Assembly: GCA_936450465.1 (NCBI GenBank)
Contig: OW388297.1
Span: 63,175,202-63,239,201 of the forward strand
Length of the DNA stretch: 64,000 nucleotides
Direction: 5' to 3'
From: Gibbula magus
Taxonomy: Eukaryota > Mollusca > Gastropoda > Trochida > Trochidae
A program made the position numbers and the translations under genes. The notes under the pieces were generated by a model. That model saw only the letters and a list, made by a program, of their open reading frames with translations, was not told the origin of the DNA and did no database searches. Shown piece by piece: positions 45,665 to 57,365 of the stretch (position 1 is its first letter; every line of letters begins with the position of its first letter).

Positions 45665-46255
45665 CATTTTGAATTAACACAACCATTGTGACTTTATGGC
45701 ATCATTACGTACACAGATATAAACATTGAGGTGCTTGGCTATATCTTAAATACTGATGACAATCATTGACCACGTACTAATCGTGAACATGTTCTGCTTT
45801 CTGGAAAAAGGTATGGCATGGACAAGTTCGTTTGACACACGAGCAAAAGAAATAATTGCTCAGTATGATTTAAATCGACACTATACCAATGAATAAAATC
45901 TGCGGGATATTGCATCTACCAGGAAACGAAGTGGTTCTTATATTTCTCCCTACAAGGTCCGATAACACCCCGTATAGGCGCGTGTTCTATATCAGTTCAG
46001 TGCAGACAAAACCTAGTCATTAGCTGGCAAATTACATGATAGTTTTTTAAACGATCTCATTTTATAACGCATTCGGAATCGTTCATTAACACGTTCCGAA
46101 TGTTATGGAAACAGAGGAAAGGATGGCTGTCTGGGATTACTTGCCCCTAACTTCTCGCACCGGAAGTTTTTGTTGGAGGTTTTGTGGTTGGAACGTGCGA
46201 GCATACGGGCCGTTATCAGACTGTTTGGAAAGGAAACCTCCGAACGATATGTTAA
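45665..46255. other. Unique sequence, nothing firm
   Basis: Contains a small dyad CATTCGGAA..TTCCGAATG at 46069-46101. The 82-codon frame 46105-46353 enters the palindrome and has no support. Confidence 0.45.
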
Positions 46256-46395
46256 GGAGAAAACACTCCTCCGAGGTCTTCTGCTCTGAGAATAACCTGA
46301 AGGGAGGGATAAAGCCCCGAGGGCGTGAGCCCGAGGGGCTATCCCGACCTTGAGGTTATTCTCAGAGCAGAAGACCGAGGAGGAGTGTTTTCTCC
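46256..46395. repeat. 140-bp palindrome (foldback element)
   Basis: Arms of about 60 bp (GGAGAAAACACTCCTCCGAG outward; CTCTGAGAATAACCT inward) pair almost perfectly. The tip is GC-rich with a nested dyad (CCCCGAGGGCGTGAGCCCGA, about 46315-46334). Confidence 0.93.
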
Positions 46396-46950
46396 AGCTT
46401 ATAAACCGTCAACTATCAAAATTTACGAGTTATAGTTTCGGACGCTCAAAGGGCCTAATTCCTCCGCTTAGACCATTTTAAAAGCAGAAGACGAAGGAGG
46501 AATGTTTTCTTCCTATTTATAAACGTCAAATGTAAAGGTCTAAGGTGCCAGTTTAGAGAGCGAAGGGTGCCAGGTTCGAATCCACCTATTTCAACTTGGA
46601 AATTTTTAACTTTGTATAATTTTCGATAATAATTGCAGCTTGTTGGCTATTGCGTTGCAAGTCTGAAAAATTATTCTAAGTCGGTTTCCAGGTCTTACTT
46701 TCAAAAAAACCTTAGGTTCAGGTCTTACTTTCAAAAGTAAAACCTCATACCGGGTTATTCTCGGAAGTAAGACCTCATTAGAGGTTATTCCAATAAATGA
46801 AGATACCTACAAAACAACAGACAACAGAATCCGACCTAGGTTTATAAGCGTTAGTATCCCGGTAGATGAACTATGTTGAAACTTTTATTCCTCGGAAAAC
46901 GATAGGTTCCACCATACAAAATACAAGATAATTCAATCCACGAGTGAAAT
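46396..46950. other. Degraded palindrome relatives
   Basis: 46481-46515 repeats 'GCAGAAGACGAAGGAGGAAT' then GTTTTCT from the neighbouring palindrome arm. 46690-46790 contains inverted 'AGGTCTTACTTTC' and 'GAAGTAAGACCT'. A B-box-like 'CCAGGTTCGAATCC' sits at 46570-46583 without a credible A box. Confidence 0.45.
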
Positions 46951-47413
46951 AGGATTAACAATGTCTCCAAAAGCCAACTAAACTATTTTGAAATTTCAAA
47001 ATAGTATTTGTTCATATTTCTGAGAAACACACGTTATTAGAAATCGTCATTTTCGAATCTCCTAAACACGGCCTGATAGGAGAGTCAAAAATTCTTGGCT
47101 TGTTTCATGACGATTTTCAGTAGAGACGCGTCAACAAATTTTGACTAGAAGTAAATTTATACTTTTTTTTATTTTTTAAGTTAAATGCCTAGTAACATTC
47201 TGGTCAAATTTTGAAAAAGCAATTTCAACACCCCAAGTGTACTTGAACAGGCATGAAAATAAAAGCATTATATTTTTTTATATAACATAGCGGTTACATC
47301 TCGACAATTCATGTCCCTATAAAAAGCATTTAAAATCAACTATCTCTGGCAGCATGATTTTGTTGTCTATACTGGTAAAAATATGGTGACGTTAGTTTTG
47401 CGGTTGAGTGTAA
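46950..47413 (-). mobile_element. MITE family 3, partial copy
   Basis: Inverse orientation to 8985-9545. 'TGAGAAACACACGTTATTAG', 'GGCTTGTTTCATGACG', 'CACCCCAAGTGTACTTGAAC' and 'TTGCGGTTGAGTGTAAA' (right terminus, ends about 47413) are in the expected order. The other terminus is not identifiable. Confidence 0.8.
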
Positions 47414-47414
47414 A

Positions 47415-47735
47415 AATAATACTCGTCATGAACTGAAATTTCGTAATATCCAAATGTTTCACCCCGACACGATCCTGATTTATATGAGTTGGATCTTGAT
47501 CCTTTATTGGTGTGCTGCGGTGCTCATACAGTCTCTCCTTAGTACTGAATCACCTTGATGCAACTAGACCCAGGGTCTCGAGTTTTAGGGTCCGCTTTAG
47601 AATGTACGATACACGTAAAACCAGTGATCCATGAAGGTTCACCGTGTTAAATAAGTTGTTATAGACACAGTTGTGAATTTCCTATCTCCACAGTTTGAGA
47701 CTAATCCTAATAGAAATATGGTGTCAGTCATGAAA
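47415..47735. other. Unique sequence, nothing supported
   Basis: No feature recognised. Confidence 0.5.
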
Positions 47736-47736
47736 G

Positions 47737-47743
47737 GGGGGAA

Positions 47744-47773
<30 letters not shown>
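47737..47773. repeat. Poly-G run
   Basis: G-rich run beginning GGGGGGAAGGGGGG and then about 27 consecutive G's, followed by TTGTAGGGGGAG. Its length is probably unstable. Confidence 0.95.
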
Positions 47774-47774
<1 letters not shown>

Positions 47775-47892
47775 GTAGGGGGAGAAGCTTCTGTGTTTTC
47801 TGTGTCCGTGGTGGAGCAAGGGGTCACAAAGGTTTAGAAACTTACAGTAATATTTGCTTCTGTGCACCAAGCTGTGAATATCAGCCTAAAAG

Positions 47893-48240
47893 TCTCTTGA
47901 TATCAAATGTATCTTCTTGTGTGAAAACAACAATTTCCTATGTTTGCCGTAGACACGAAGTTGAGATTTTATTTTTAAAATGTTATCATTTTCCAATGAA
48001 AATGAATTATCAGACTTCAGACTTCCAAACGACATAATTTAAGACATCACAACATAATTCCATCCATTGTTTTGAAAATTGTGATTTATGAACATGATGA
48101 TGTAACAGTGTTGTGACGTCATGTAATTGATGATGTCATGAAATTGTGGAAAATCTACATTGTACTGTCAAAACGTTCTGTAGGAGATAAGCGCTTAATC
48201 TCCTCCAGTCTGTACGATGGAAATGGGCACCTGGTGCAGA
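47893..48240 (+). mobile_element. Hairpin MITE (HP family), diverged copy
   Basis: 'TCTTGATATCAAATGTATC', 'GACACGAAGTTGAGATTTTA', 'TGTGACGTCATGTAATTGATGATG' in part and 'TGTAGGAGATAAGCGCTTAATC' parallel the order in 40676-41088. The hairpin arms are degraded. Confidence 0.6.
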
Positions 48241-48244
48241 AAGC

Positions 48245-49165
48245 ATTGTGGCCATAATAAAAACTTATTCGGGTGAAAATACTCCCAAGGGAATTGATAA
48301 TGGTATAGAATAGCATTGTTTTACTTGGCAGTCGGATAATAACGTTTAGTGAGTTGATAATGTTTTCTAGTGTGGATATATGTGCGTTATAAATATAGGC
48401 AAGGTTACACGAGGGGTGCCCTGTATGTAATTGGCCTCAGGTAGAAAACCATACAAATGCAGCTGTTTCAATGTTTGAATTTTAATCTTAGCATTTTTCA
48501 ACCTTCAGTAACTTGGTTCTGTTATATTTTGTATCATTGTTCCTTTGTTGTTTGACATCAAAAGTCGGCACCATCAAACGCGTCAGAAATCAATATAAAC
48601 AATGTTTTGAAAACAAAATATTTAAGTAAATACTATAGTGTACGATATGTATGTATAGAAGCTGGATTTCGTTGTGGACGTTGATGCACAAAAACACGCT
48701 ATAAAAAACTACAACTTCTAAACTAAAGCTTCTACCCCTTTATATTTACCAACATAGCGAGACACTTTCTATATTGTTTAGACGACTGTACCATAAGGAC
48801 TTCACTTATTGTATTGTTTTCACTTTCTCAACCATGATGCCAAAGGTTCACACTCAATACTGAATGGTCAATTCTCAATATATCATAAACTGGCATAACT
48901 GTCAGGACATATTTAATTTGTAAGACTAAAATGGGTGTGTCCTTCATAATACAAAATTCTGAATCAGGCAATCCAAATGTTTAATTATTGGTTGTGACCT
49001 GAACTCTTCTATGATATCATACTTAACTCATGTTTTAATTGACATATAAACTGCAAGGTAATACAATATACAAGAGGTCTAAGGTGATAATTATCGTTTA
49101 TGCTAATTTTTTTACAGATATTATACCCCAGTGTACGGGGCTAATGTGTGACTTTGCTAATGAGT
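48245..49165. other. Unique sequence, nothing supported
   Basis: No feature recognised. Confidence 0.5.
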
Positions 49166-49167
49166 CC

Positions 49168-49532
49168 TTTAAAGGGGCAGTAGCACGTTTTTTCACTTGA
49201 AAAAGTTGATGAAATGTATTTAAAAAATAATGTCACCAATAGTAAAACAGCCTTCTCTGTTCGGAAAATCAAGTTAAAAAATGAGTTAACGTGGTTTTGT
49301 AAACCCATGGGAATCGTTTTTGTAATTCGAAATAATAAATTGTGTTCACAATAAAATGGCCGCCATGCAATTTCTTGCTTTATACGCAACATCGTTATTA
49401 CCACTTCGGATAATTGGTTTGTGTAATAAGATGTTTTACCCTCTAAAGTTAATTTAAATGACATAAACTATCATTATAAATGGGAAATTTAAAAAAATAA
49501 CTTTGCAAAAAACGTGCTACTGCCCCTTTAAA
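49168..49532 (+). mobile_element. MITE family 4, complete copy
   Basis: Terminal inverted repeats TTTAAAGGGGCAGTAGCACG (about 49168) and AACGTGCTACTGCCCCTTTA (about 49511-49530), total about 365 bp. The interior 'AATTGTGTTCACAATAAAAT' and 'GGCCGCCATGCAATTT' match 59741-60103. The 107-codon minus-strand frame lies wholly inside and is spurious. Confidence 0.92.
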
Positions 49533-49534
49533 AG

Positions 49535-50325
49535 TCATGACAACTTTTCAAACATTGGACAATGAGAACAAAGTTAGACTGACTACTTATGGGACATCCC
49601 TCGTAGTCTAGTTACTACTTCTACTACTTACATTCATACATATATTGCCGCTCTAAATACTGCTGATATTGCTGTGTTGTGATACATCGAGTCTTTAATA
49701 AACAGACAAAAGAGTCGAATGTTACCACTTCAGCACATCACAGTGTAGTCTAACACTTAAACTCTGAAAACAAATATAAAAAAGGAACCTTTCTCTGTTT
49801 TATGAAAATCCAATTTCTCATAGTCTTCTTTTCAATATTGAATAAAATGGTGATATTTTAAGAATAAATACTTGTTTCAGAGTCTGAGTGTAAGACAAAT
49901 CATAGTACAAAATACACACATCTGTAACGCTACAATAGCCACGACGCACTCAGATACTGTTGCCCCTATTTAGTTCCTAATCCCGTTGAAATAAAAGTTC
50001 GTGGGGAAAGAGTCAAATTGGCCGTCAACTGCCATTTAGGATTAATTCGTCACAGTTAAAGCTTCGCTCTTGCATGCTTCACAAAGAAGGGACGAAACTT
50101 TATTCAGTGGCTAACCTCACATAAAAGTACGATTGGATCTGATCGAAGCAACACTAAATAACACCGCTACACTGAAATAAAATACAACTGGCAGAAACTT
50201 TTAGATTTTCAGAGGTCAACGAACTTGGAGCGTGGGATTTTAAAGTCAAATAAAACTATGAGGCACCTGGAAACGTAGATTCGAAATTAGTACTCGTATT
50301 GCACTATAGCGGCAGTTGTAGTTGT
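49535..50325. other. Unique sequence, nothing supported
   Basis: No feature recognised. Confidence 0.5.
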
Positions 50326-50327
50326 AG

Positions 50328-50546
50328 TAGTATAACAAATAGTAGCAGCAGTGGTGGTGGTAGTATTAGCAGTATCAGCAGTGGCAGTAGTAATAGTAGT
50401 AGTAGTAGTAGTAGTGGTAGTAGTAGTAATAGTAGTAGTAGTAGTAGCAGTAGTAGTGGTAGTAGTAGTAGCAGCAGCAGTAGTAGTAGTAGTAGTAGCA
50501 GCAGTGGTAGTAGTAATAGTAGTAGTAATAATAAAAGTAGTAGTAA

Positions 50547-50578
<32 letters not shown>

Positions 50579-50587
50579 ATAGTAGTG

Positions 50588-50630
<43 letters not shown>

Positions 50631-50670
50631 GCCTAATAGTAGTAGTAGTGGTTGTAGTAGTAGTAGTAGT
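50328..50670. repeat. (AGT)n trinucleotide tract
   Basis: Long AGT array with GGT, AAT and AGC variants, ending at the 3' tail side of a SINE. Confidence 0.96.
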
Positions 50671-50972
50671 GATAATAATAATTGCATACTTATATTGCGC
50701 CTTTCCACACCCTAAGGTATGCTCAAAGCGCTACAATTATTACCCCGAAGGAATTGTACGTTCAGAGCTGCCACTAAGCGCTTCATCAGCACCTCCCGTA
50801 TTCAGGTATCCATTTATACAGCTGGGTAGATATGAGTGCAATGTGGATTAAGTGCCTTGCCCAAGGACACAACACAGTATTCGACCCAGGTCACAAATCT
50901 TTGGTTTCTCCACCGGGATTCGAACCCGGGTCGTCGGCGTGAGAGGCCATCGTGCTAACCACTAAACCATCA
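50671..50972 (-). mobile_element. tRNA-Glu-derived SINE between two (AGT)n tracts
   Basis: On the minus strand: head at 50972-50917 with 'GTTAGCACGATGGCCTCTCA', B box 'GGTTCGAATCC', body 'TTGGGCAAGGCACTTAATCC', 3' tail of short ATT repeats (50671-50682). It is full length and closely matches 8432-8764 in order. Confidence 0.87.
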
Positions 50973-50983
50973 CTAGTAGTAGC

Positions 50984-51021
<38 letters not shown>

Positions 51022-51105
51022 AAGTAGAAGTAGTAGTGGTAGTAGTAGTAGTAGTAATAGTAGTAGTAGTAGTAGAAGTAGTAGTGGTAGTAGTAGCAGC
51101 AGCAG
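50973..51105. repeat. (AGT)n trinucleotide tract
   Basis: AGT array abutting the SINE 5' end; variants AGA and GGT. Confidence 0.96.
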
Positions 51106-51109
51106 GAGT

Positions 51110-51885
51110 TCTTGAACCCGATTGCTCAATGCAGCGCTACGAGGCAAGGCGAGCAAACTTCGAGGAATTTGCACCGTGTCGTTCAGGAGAGAATGAACGC
51201 TACTGGAGCGCTACTTGAGCAATCAATGAGCGATTATAAGCGCTCGCTGTTATGGAACGGAGCCCAGATATCAAAGCAATATTTCAAGGTTTCTAAGCGT
51301 GAGAAGTGTGCGTCTGTCTATTGGATATCTTCCATCACTTTGAACGATTACCAAGTATACCAAATCACATAACGACTTCAGGCAAGAGAGGTATATTTTA
51401 TTTGGATGCACTTCATGTAGGGAGATACAGTCAGACCCCCGGAATGACTGAAATCCTCCAAAGACACATATAATCTGCAACTTCCATAATCGTAAATACC
51501 TGACAAGCGCGGATTAAAGAGGATCAGAGCGACAGCACTCTGTGACCCGCTTTCAGCGCTATAACGGGGACCTATAGTCTATTCTTTCGTATCACTAACG
51601 GATCTTCAAAAGGAAAGACCCTTCTTCAATGTTTCTTATCGATTTTGAAAACGTTTAAAAAATATTTGTTTGTTGAGTTACACTTTTTCTCTCATAAAGT
51701 CATGAGAAAATTAGGAAGAAACGATGAAACAACCTTGTTTAACAGATACAACGTAATAATGTTTAAACGTCTACTTGGAAACGCAACAGGTGTGAAGCTT
51801 TTGGAGCACAGGGACCGTTATCGTAAGTAAAGTGTAGGTAAAACGTAGGAGAAAAAACCTACATCCTTTATCAAATATAGTAAAC
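51110..51885. other. Unique sequence with a short foldback
   Basis: 'GATTGCTCAATGCAGCGCTAC' at 51119 is mirrored by 'GAGCGCTACTTGAGCAATC' near 51204-51222. Nothing else is supported. Confidence 0.45.
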
Positions 51886-52112
51886 GTTGTCTTCAGTAGA
51901 GAACTGTTCTACACGCAGTAAGGTTTTGGTGCAATGCTACACTGGATTTCAGCGTAGTACCACCCATGGTTCGCTAGTTCAAGCCGATGCTCGCAGGTTT
52001 CACCGCAGTGCATAGCCACATGGCGTTGCGGGCTTTCTCCCTGCCATAATACTAGCAGCCGCGATATAAGTGAAATACTCTTGAAAGCGGCGTTAAACCC
52101 CAACTCACTCAC
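51885..52112 (+). mobile_element. SINE-like element with GGCGTTAAAC tail, fullest copy
   Basis: 'TCAGTAGAGAACTGTTCTAC', 'GTAGTACCACCCATGGTTCG', 'GTTGCGGGCTTTCTCCCTGC', 'AAATACTCTTGAAAGCGGCG' and 'TTAAACCCCAACTCACTCAC' in that order. It matches 26430-26604 and 25130-25350. Confidence 0.85.
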
Positions 52113-52303
52113 TATAGGTGTAGGTGTTTGCAACTACGTTTTACCTACATTGTATATAGTTGAGTTGTATGCGATATCATGGCATCACATTGTACTGTAC
52201 ACAATTTTGACGTTTTTGACGTCAACTTTGAATATTAGCAATATCTCAAGCGCCTTAGCTTCTTAATAGCTTCAGGGTGAAGTATGGAAGACACATGGGT
52301 ACA

Positions 52304-52600
52304 GAACTGAACTGAACTGAACTTTTATTTAAAGCTCAGGCTGCAAACTGCAGCATAAGAGGTACATAGAACACATATACGATTTATACAATATAATAGG
52401 AGCATGTCTGTACAGGTATGAACGGTTCATATGAGGATCATAAAACTTATTTCTCTTGAACAAAGACATAATGATTTTACAACAAATTGAAAGTTTTCTT
52501 AAAGTTTCTAGCTTATTGGAATTAAACAATCAACTTAGTGGTTACCTTGCCTTTGAAAGACTACACGGTAATGCATCCATATTCTTATTTCTATAAAACA
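52304..52600 (-). mobile_element. Probable 3' end of a non-LTR retrotransposon
   Basis: On the minus strand the segment ends 'TTTAAATAAAAGTTCAGTTC' followed by a short (AGTTC)n repeat (52320-52304). Ending in a short tandem repeat rather than poly-A is characteristic of CR1/L2-like LINE 3' ends. A degraded frame (52529-52329) precedes it. The clade and the 5' limit cannot be determined here. Confidence 0.4.
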
Positions 52601-52639
52601 TTATTGAAGTGCGTATTTGTTGTTCATACATAATGTAGA

Positions 52640-53795
52640 AACTGCTTTTTGGGACAGGCATGGGTAATATCCGTCAAGTGGGCAGATCTTGTGTTTGAGA
52701 TACTGTCAACATGGTTGGTTAACCGACACGTCTGGATTATGATCCTGGCCATAGCTTGCATTACCACAAACAGCGAAATAACTTTTGTGAAATATCTTTG
52801 AGTGCTTAAAGAGCCATCGAGTATGTTGACAGACATACCGAAAAATTGCTAAAAATCTATCTCATTGAAATATATAAACTGAATTTTTCGCAGATTTTGA
52901 CCCAAAATAAGTCGGGAAAATCGCAGTTATTAGTAAAAGTGTTTTCCAGTATTAATATAGATCAATTCTATTATTTTCAAGCATAAAGCATTGAGGTCTA
53001 ACTCACACACTGTAAACAAACAAACAAAAAAGAAATATAGTTTATGAGTACTCAAAGAAATTGAAATATACAGTTTGTTTAGTTACCATTTCATTCAATT
53101 ATGTAGTTCCTACAGATTTTGAAATCAAAAGTTTGCCCGTCTAAATATTTCTTGAATTGCTTAATCAATGAGAAAATATATACATAATATGTTGGTTATA
53201 GAATGCTGGTATTACCACACTGAAATATCTTTTAATCGGTAAAATGTCAATCTGTATATTCACAGGACAGTTAGAAACATGTTAATAACAATCGTCACAT
53301 TCGGTAATGTGTGACAAGAGATGAAAACAGATTTTCATTGGTTGCTATGGAGACTTGTGAAATTGACAAGTCTTCGTGCCTCGGAAACGCTTGTTGCTGT
53401 GTAGTACGTTTAATGCAATAAAGAGAAATATGTTTATGTGTGACGTAAGATTCTATTGACGCGCGTTAATTGAAAGAATGCTTGTCTTTGAAAACAAATT
53501 TCATCGGATTGTCGTGATATTGCAATGATATTATTTCATTTGCCATGTTGTAGATAAAAAAATTTCTCTAGCGATTGAAGTCATTAGTAGGTTTTTAAAA
53601 AAACTGATTTTTTTTAAAACACTGACATACCTACTCGATGTCTCTTTAAGTATATTATGTGTGTACATGTATATCACAACGGCTTAAAGCTTCAATATCC
53701 TAAGATTGACATACACGACAAGATGAAATACATGTATGTACAATACAAAGACGTGTTGCAGTAAAACCTTTCTTATAGGCTTTGTAAGAAAACGT
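52640..53795. other. AT-rich sequence, nothing supported
   Basis: No feature recognised. Confidence 0.5.
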
Positions 53796-53809
53796 AATTT
53801 TATCATTTG

Positions 53810-53960
53810 ATAAGAGGGTATGACTTTAGAATCCCTCACCTTTTAAGGGCTCGCTTTTCTGTTCTAGAATATTATTTTACCTATCGGACATGCGCCTTCG
53901 GCGCGTGCTTATCCGGGTGAGGGATACTAAAGGTGCTGCGATAAGAGTTATGACCCATCA
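53810..53960. repeat. Imperfect ~150-bp palindrome
   Basis: Outer 'GAGGGTATGACTTTAGAATCCCTCACC' (in part) is mirrored by 'GGTGAGGGATACTAAAGGTG' then 'GTTATGACCC'. The tip carries a nested dyad GCGCCTTCGGCGC (53892-53904). Confidence 0.7.
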
Positions 53961-53964
53961 GTTT

Positions 53965-55430
53965 TACAAAGAAAATTTAAATCAAATAACGCTTCACTAC
54001 TTTCAACTTCCCAATGCAGGCATAATTCCTGCCAGTCTGCAACCAGTAATGGAGACTTGCAAGAGTTATGCCTTGCCTTTTGCAGTTGCACTTATTCTGG
54101 GTAACTTTCAAGTCGGAGTCCTAGTGTTTTGGGGTCCAGGAAGAAATTAGGTTTTACAGGAAAACGAAAGTTTCTGTAATGTGAGATGTGTCATTCTTTC
54201 AAGTGAAGAAAATACATTTTTACTAACTGACTTACTTCAAAGTCACTAGTTAAAGCAGTATGAACCTTCAAAGTCCCAAACTTTGGAAAAGGAGAAATTC
54301 TTTAGTTGCCCAATGATCAGTCTTTAATTAACAGGCTGAACCCAACAGAGTACCACACGTATTTTTAAAAATGTATGGTTGCAGCCTTCTTGTCACTCAT
54401 TGTTGCAAAAATGATGAGAAGATGTTAAGAAGCACTATCCCTTTAAGGATATGCTACCTATTCAACATCCATCCATCATTTCACATTAGCTCTAACCCCG
54501 TAACCCAAACACGAGACTAATTGTGCTATAATGGACCTATCGACACATAAATGGCTTTATTACTGCGATGTAGAACTACCAGTCTTACGTGATACTGCGC
54601 TCACTTCGGATATGTGTAGAGTTACGAGGCCCATATACGTACAGCCTTGCAAGAAGCAATTGGAAACCTTTGTTCTCGGTCGTATAAGCTTTCTTTCCCA
54701 ACGGAAATAGTCGTTTGCTTGCTTTACAGTAAGCGATATTGTAGTAATTGAGCCGTTTGCAACAAAGTTGCCGCGTTTTTATCCTTTAAAGTGTGTTTTA
54801 ATGTAGTGTATTAATGACAGCCGAAAATACAAACTTGAGTATCAGTTTCAGTTAAGTTATTTTACCAAAATATACTTTAATTTGGTAATGTGTAAATGTC
54901 CGACAGGGAGAGATTTTTTTTATATCAAATTATGTACAGATTGGCCACCTTTCAGACTTTACTTTTGCAGTGCCATCTTTGATGTTTTGAGATCGTTTAA
55001 AATTGCACCATGACATGATGAGTAACTGCTCAGTTTGTAGGCCTAGATCACGCAAATCACGTCAGCTGATTATTCCAACATTGTGCCAGTTGGAACCCAC
55101 TTGCATTGAGTAAATGAAAGCATGGACAGCATAGGAACATTCCAGCAGTACGACATCTCACGATTTATAAACCTACCAGCCATATAACGTGATACTTGAA
55201 ACGACCTTTCTAAACCGTATCACCCGGTACGAGGGACTTACAACCTTGTAATTCCCTCCAGAAGGGTTTACACATACACTTGTAAACCCTGTTAGAAGGA
55301 ATTATAATGATTGTAAACCCTGATATATTTGTTAAGATGACGGCTTGAAAGTAAAGATCTGAAGAAACTAACTTAGACTAATTTTGAAAAATTTCATAAG
55401 TTTACGACAGAATATGTACAGCAAATGTTT
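53965..55430. other. Unique sequence with one small element fragment
   Basis: 54018-54085 holds a short version of the GCATAACT/CCAGTCTCC element (AGGCATAATTCCTGCCAGTC ... GAGACTTGCAAGAGTTATGC). No gene is supported. Confidence 0.45.
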
Positions 55431-55433
55431 TGC

Positions 55434-55515
55434 AGAAAGTGCATCTCGAACCCGTATCCACTATCACCTGCAGTTACTGAGTCAGCGCCTCTGACTACTG
55501 CGCTAAAGGGGCAGA
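55434..55515 (-). pseudogene. tRNA-like sequence (initiator/elongator Met-like A box)
   Basis: On the minus strand 'CTTTAGCGCAGTAGTCAGAG' (55508-55489) resembles the 5' part of tRNA-Met, and 'CGGGTTCGAGATGC' (about 55452) is a B-box-like match with a broken CC end. No intact anticodon arm is visible. The fragment leads into the palindrome-bearing segment at 55647. Confidence 0.45.
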
Positions 55516-55646
55516 CGAGATATCACGGTACAAAAGAAAATCATATAGCGCGGCTGACATCATCCAGGGATCCTCAATATAACGCCAGGGATCCTCAATA
55601 TAACGCGATAACAGGTAAAAAGCCTGTTTTACACTTAAAAACGGTT

Positions 55647-55806
55647 GATAATATTGATAACCCATTCTACCTCGGATATGGTACGGGTGTAGACCCTGAT
55701 AGTCAGGAAAAACCCTCGGATGCTTCGCATCCTCGGGTTTTTCCTTCCTATCAGGGTCCACAACCGTACCATATCCTCGGTATCATGGGTTATCCATATA
55801 TTATCA
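55647..55806. repeat. 160-bp palindrome (foldback element)
   Basis: Arms 'GATAATATTGATAACCCAT' and 'ATGGGTTATCCATATATTATC' enclose inner arms 'GGATATGGTACGGGTGTAGA' and 'GGTCCACAACCGTACCATAT'. The tip CTCGGATGCTTCGCATCCTC is a nested dyad (about 55717-55736). Confidence 0.92.
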
Positions 55807-55809
55807 TTA

Positions 55810-56160
55810 ATAGTCACATTTATATGCGTTTTCAAAAAAGGCGTAAATAATATCAATATTTTAACAGGTGAATGAATATCTTTTAATTTGTACCTGCAAA
55901 ACTCTGAATCATGATTCTCAGAGTTGCCTAACCACTTTAATGTTAATCCATGGTCATGACGTCACTCTATTGTGTTATCAGTTGATTATTATTTAGGAAT
56001 CTTCTGGTCATTAACGGTCCTAGTCAGGAGGGGTGTTAGGTTTAAACATTTTTACTAATGGCTAATCGAGTACATTTTTCGAGACTGATGTATTTTGGCT
56101 TGGCGTATCTGAATTGGATCTTAAAATATCTCTCAACTAGACAAATTAATTTTTGTAATG
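55810..56160. other. AT-rich sequence, nothing supported
   Basis: No feature recognised. Confidence 0.5.
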
Positions 56161-56240
56161 CACGTACCTGGATTTGAACATGCAACCTTTCGCTTGCATT
56201 GGTAGTCAGCGCTTCTAGCCATTAGGCCACAAGACGCTGT
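56160..56240 (-). pseudogene. tRNA-like sequence
   Basis: On the minus strand, A-box-like 'GTGGCCTAATGGCTAGAAG' (56231-56213) and B-box 'GTTCAAATCC' (56179-56170) are about 34 bp apart, as in a tRNA. The acceptor ends do not pair well. No anticodon is assigned. Confidence 0.5.
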
Positions 56241-56532
56241 TAGAAACCTTAGGATTGTTTGTCAGTAGGAATCCCGAGGTCTATTCAAGACTTGTAATGC
56301 ACGGAAGGCATGGAAAGGCAGAGTTTTAGCTGTCAATCACATCGCTTCGCATGGAAGTGCACGTGCGTGGAAGAATCCATTTCATGAGGGTTGCGACTAC
56401 TTGTACCATATCCGATGAATGAGCACCAAAATTTGCAAAATAATTCGTTTTGGTGTCCCATAATTGAAATTTATTGTTTCAAATGTAACATAATCACATA
56501 TGCATGTTTCGTGACGTCATACATGGATTGAG

Positions 56533-56624
56533 ATGGAGAATGCATGAGGAGTAGTGGATTCGTTAAAAATAATGGGCTCGTCGATTATTTTTAACAAATC
56601 CACAACTCCTCATGCATTCTCCAT
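56533..56624. repeat. 92-bp palindrome
   Basis: 'ATGGAGAATGCATGAGGAGT' and its mirror 'ACTCCTCATGCATTCTCCAT' flank 'GTTAAAAATAATGGGCTCG', whose 'AAAAATAA' also pairs across the tip. Confidence 0.92.
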
Positions 56625-56701
56625 TACTTAATTGTAGATATAAAGCAATTTTGGAGTAATTTGAACTTTTTGGATGTTCAACTCGGTGAATTTAACATAT
56701 A

Positions 56702-57197
56702 GAGAATCTCACCCAAGTGTCTTCTGATATCAAATATATCAACACGAGTTGATTAAAGTTACAAATATCCGAGGCTTGCCGAGGATATTTTTACTTTAAT
56801 CAACGAGTGTTGATATATTTGATATCAGAAGACACGAGGGTGAGATTTTATTTATCATTCAAAATCATTCTTCAACAATTATTAGCCAAAGACTGACATA
56901 TCTTAAACACAAAACTGCCATTTAGCTTCATCAGCAGTGATCTCAGTAAGGTCATAGCATTGTGATGTCATAAGCATTATGACATCATAGCAATGTGACG
57001 TCATCACCATTGTGACGTCATAGCATTGTCAACAGTGTTCTCAGTGATGCTAAAGCTTTGTGATGTCATTAACTTATGATGTAATAGGATTATGACGATT
57101 TGATTGTAGCGATATCTACAATGTAGATATCGCTTGTAGATATCGATTGATCTCACACAAGCGATATCTACTGTGGGAGCCAGTTTTGGATGATAAG
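56702..57197 (+). mobile_element. Hairpin MITE (HP family), complete copy
   Basis: The hairpin at 56702-56850 has arms nearly identical to those at 40676, with the same tip (GAGGCTTGCCGAGG). The body ends are TTTATCATTCAAAA (about 56850) and TTTTGGATGATAA (about 57185). The body contains several TGTGACGTCAT-type motifs and a second small hairpin, GCGATATCTAC, around 57110-57170. The 79-codon minus-strand frame 57004-57243 is spurious. Confidence 0.85.
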
Positions 57198-57365
57198 ATA
57201 CTATTAGTTCCAAGATATCAAGTGCTGGTTTGACAATAATCATTGTCCGACTTTGTTTACTGGGGTTAACTCTGGAACTAAGTTATAATCTAACTCTATA
57301 ACAGTTCAGAACACAATTACTCTATACAGAAATGTATGAATTGAACTTTTTTTATATTTCTAGAG

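Noticed and set aside
46555..46600. Possible tRNA from CCAGGTTCGAATCC
   Set aside because: Only a B-box-like match; no credible A box or cloverleaf.
49141..49464. 107-codon minus-strand frame
   Set aside because: Lies wholly inside the MITE family 4 copy.
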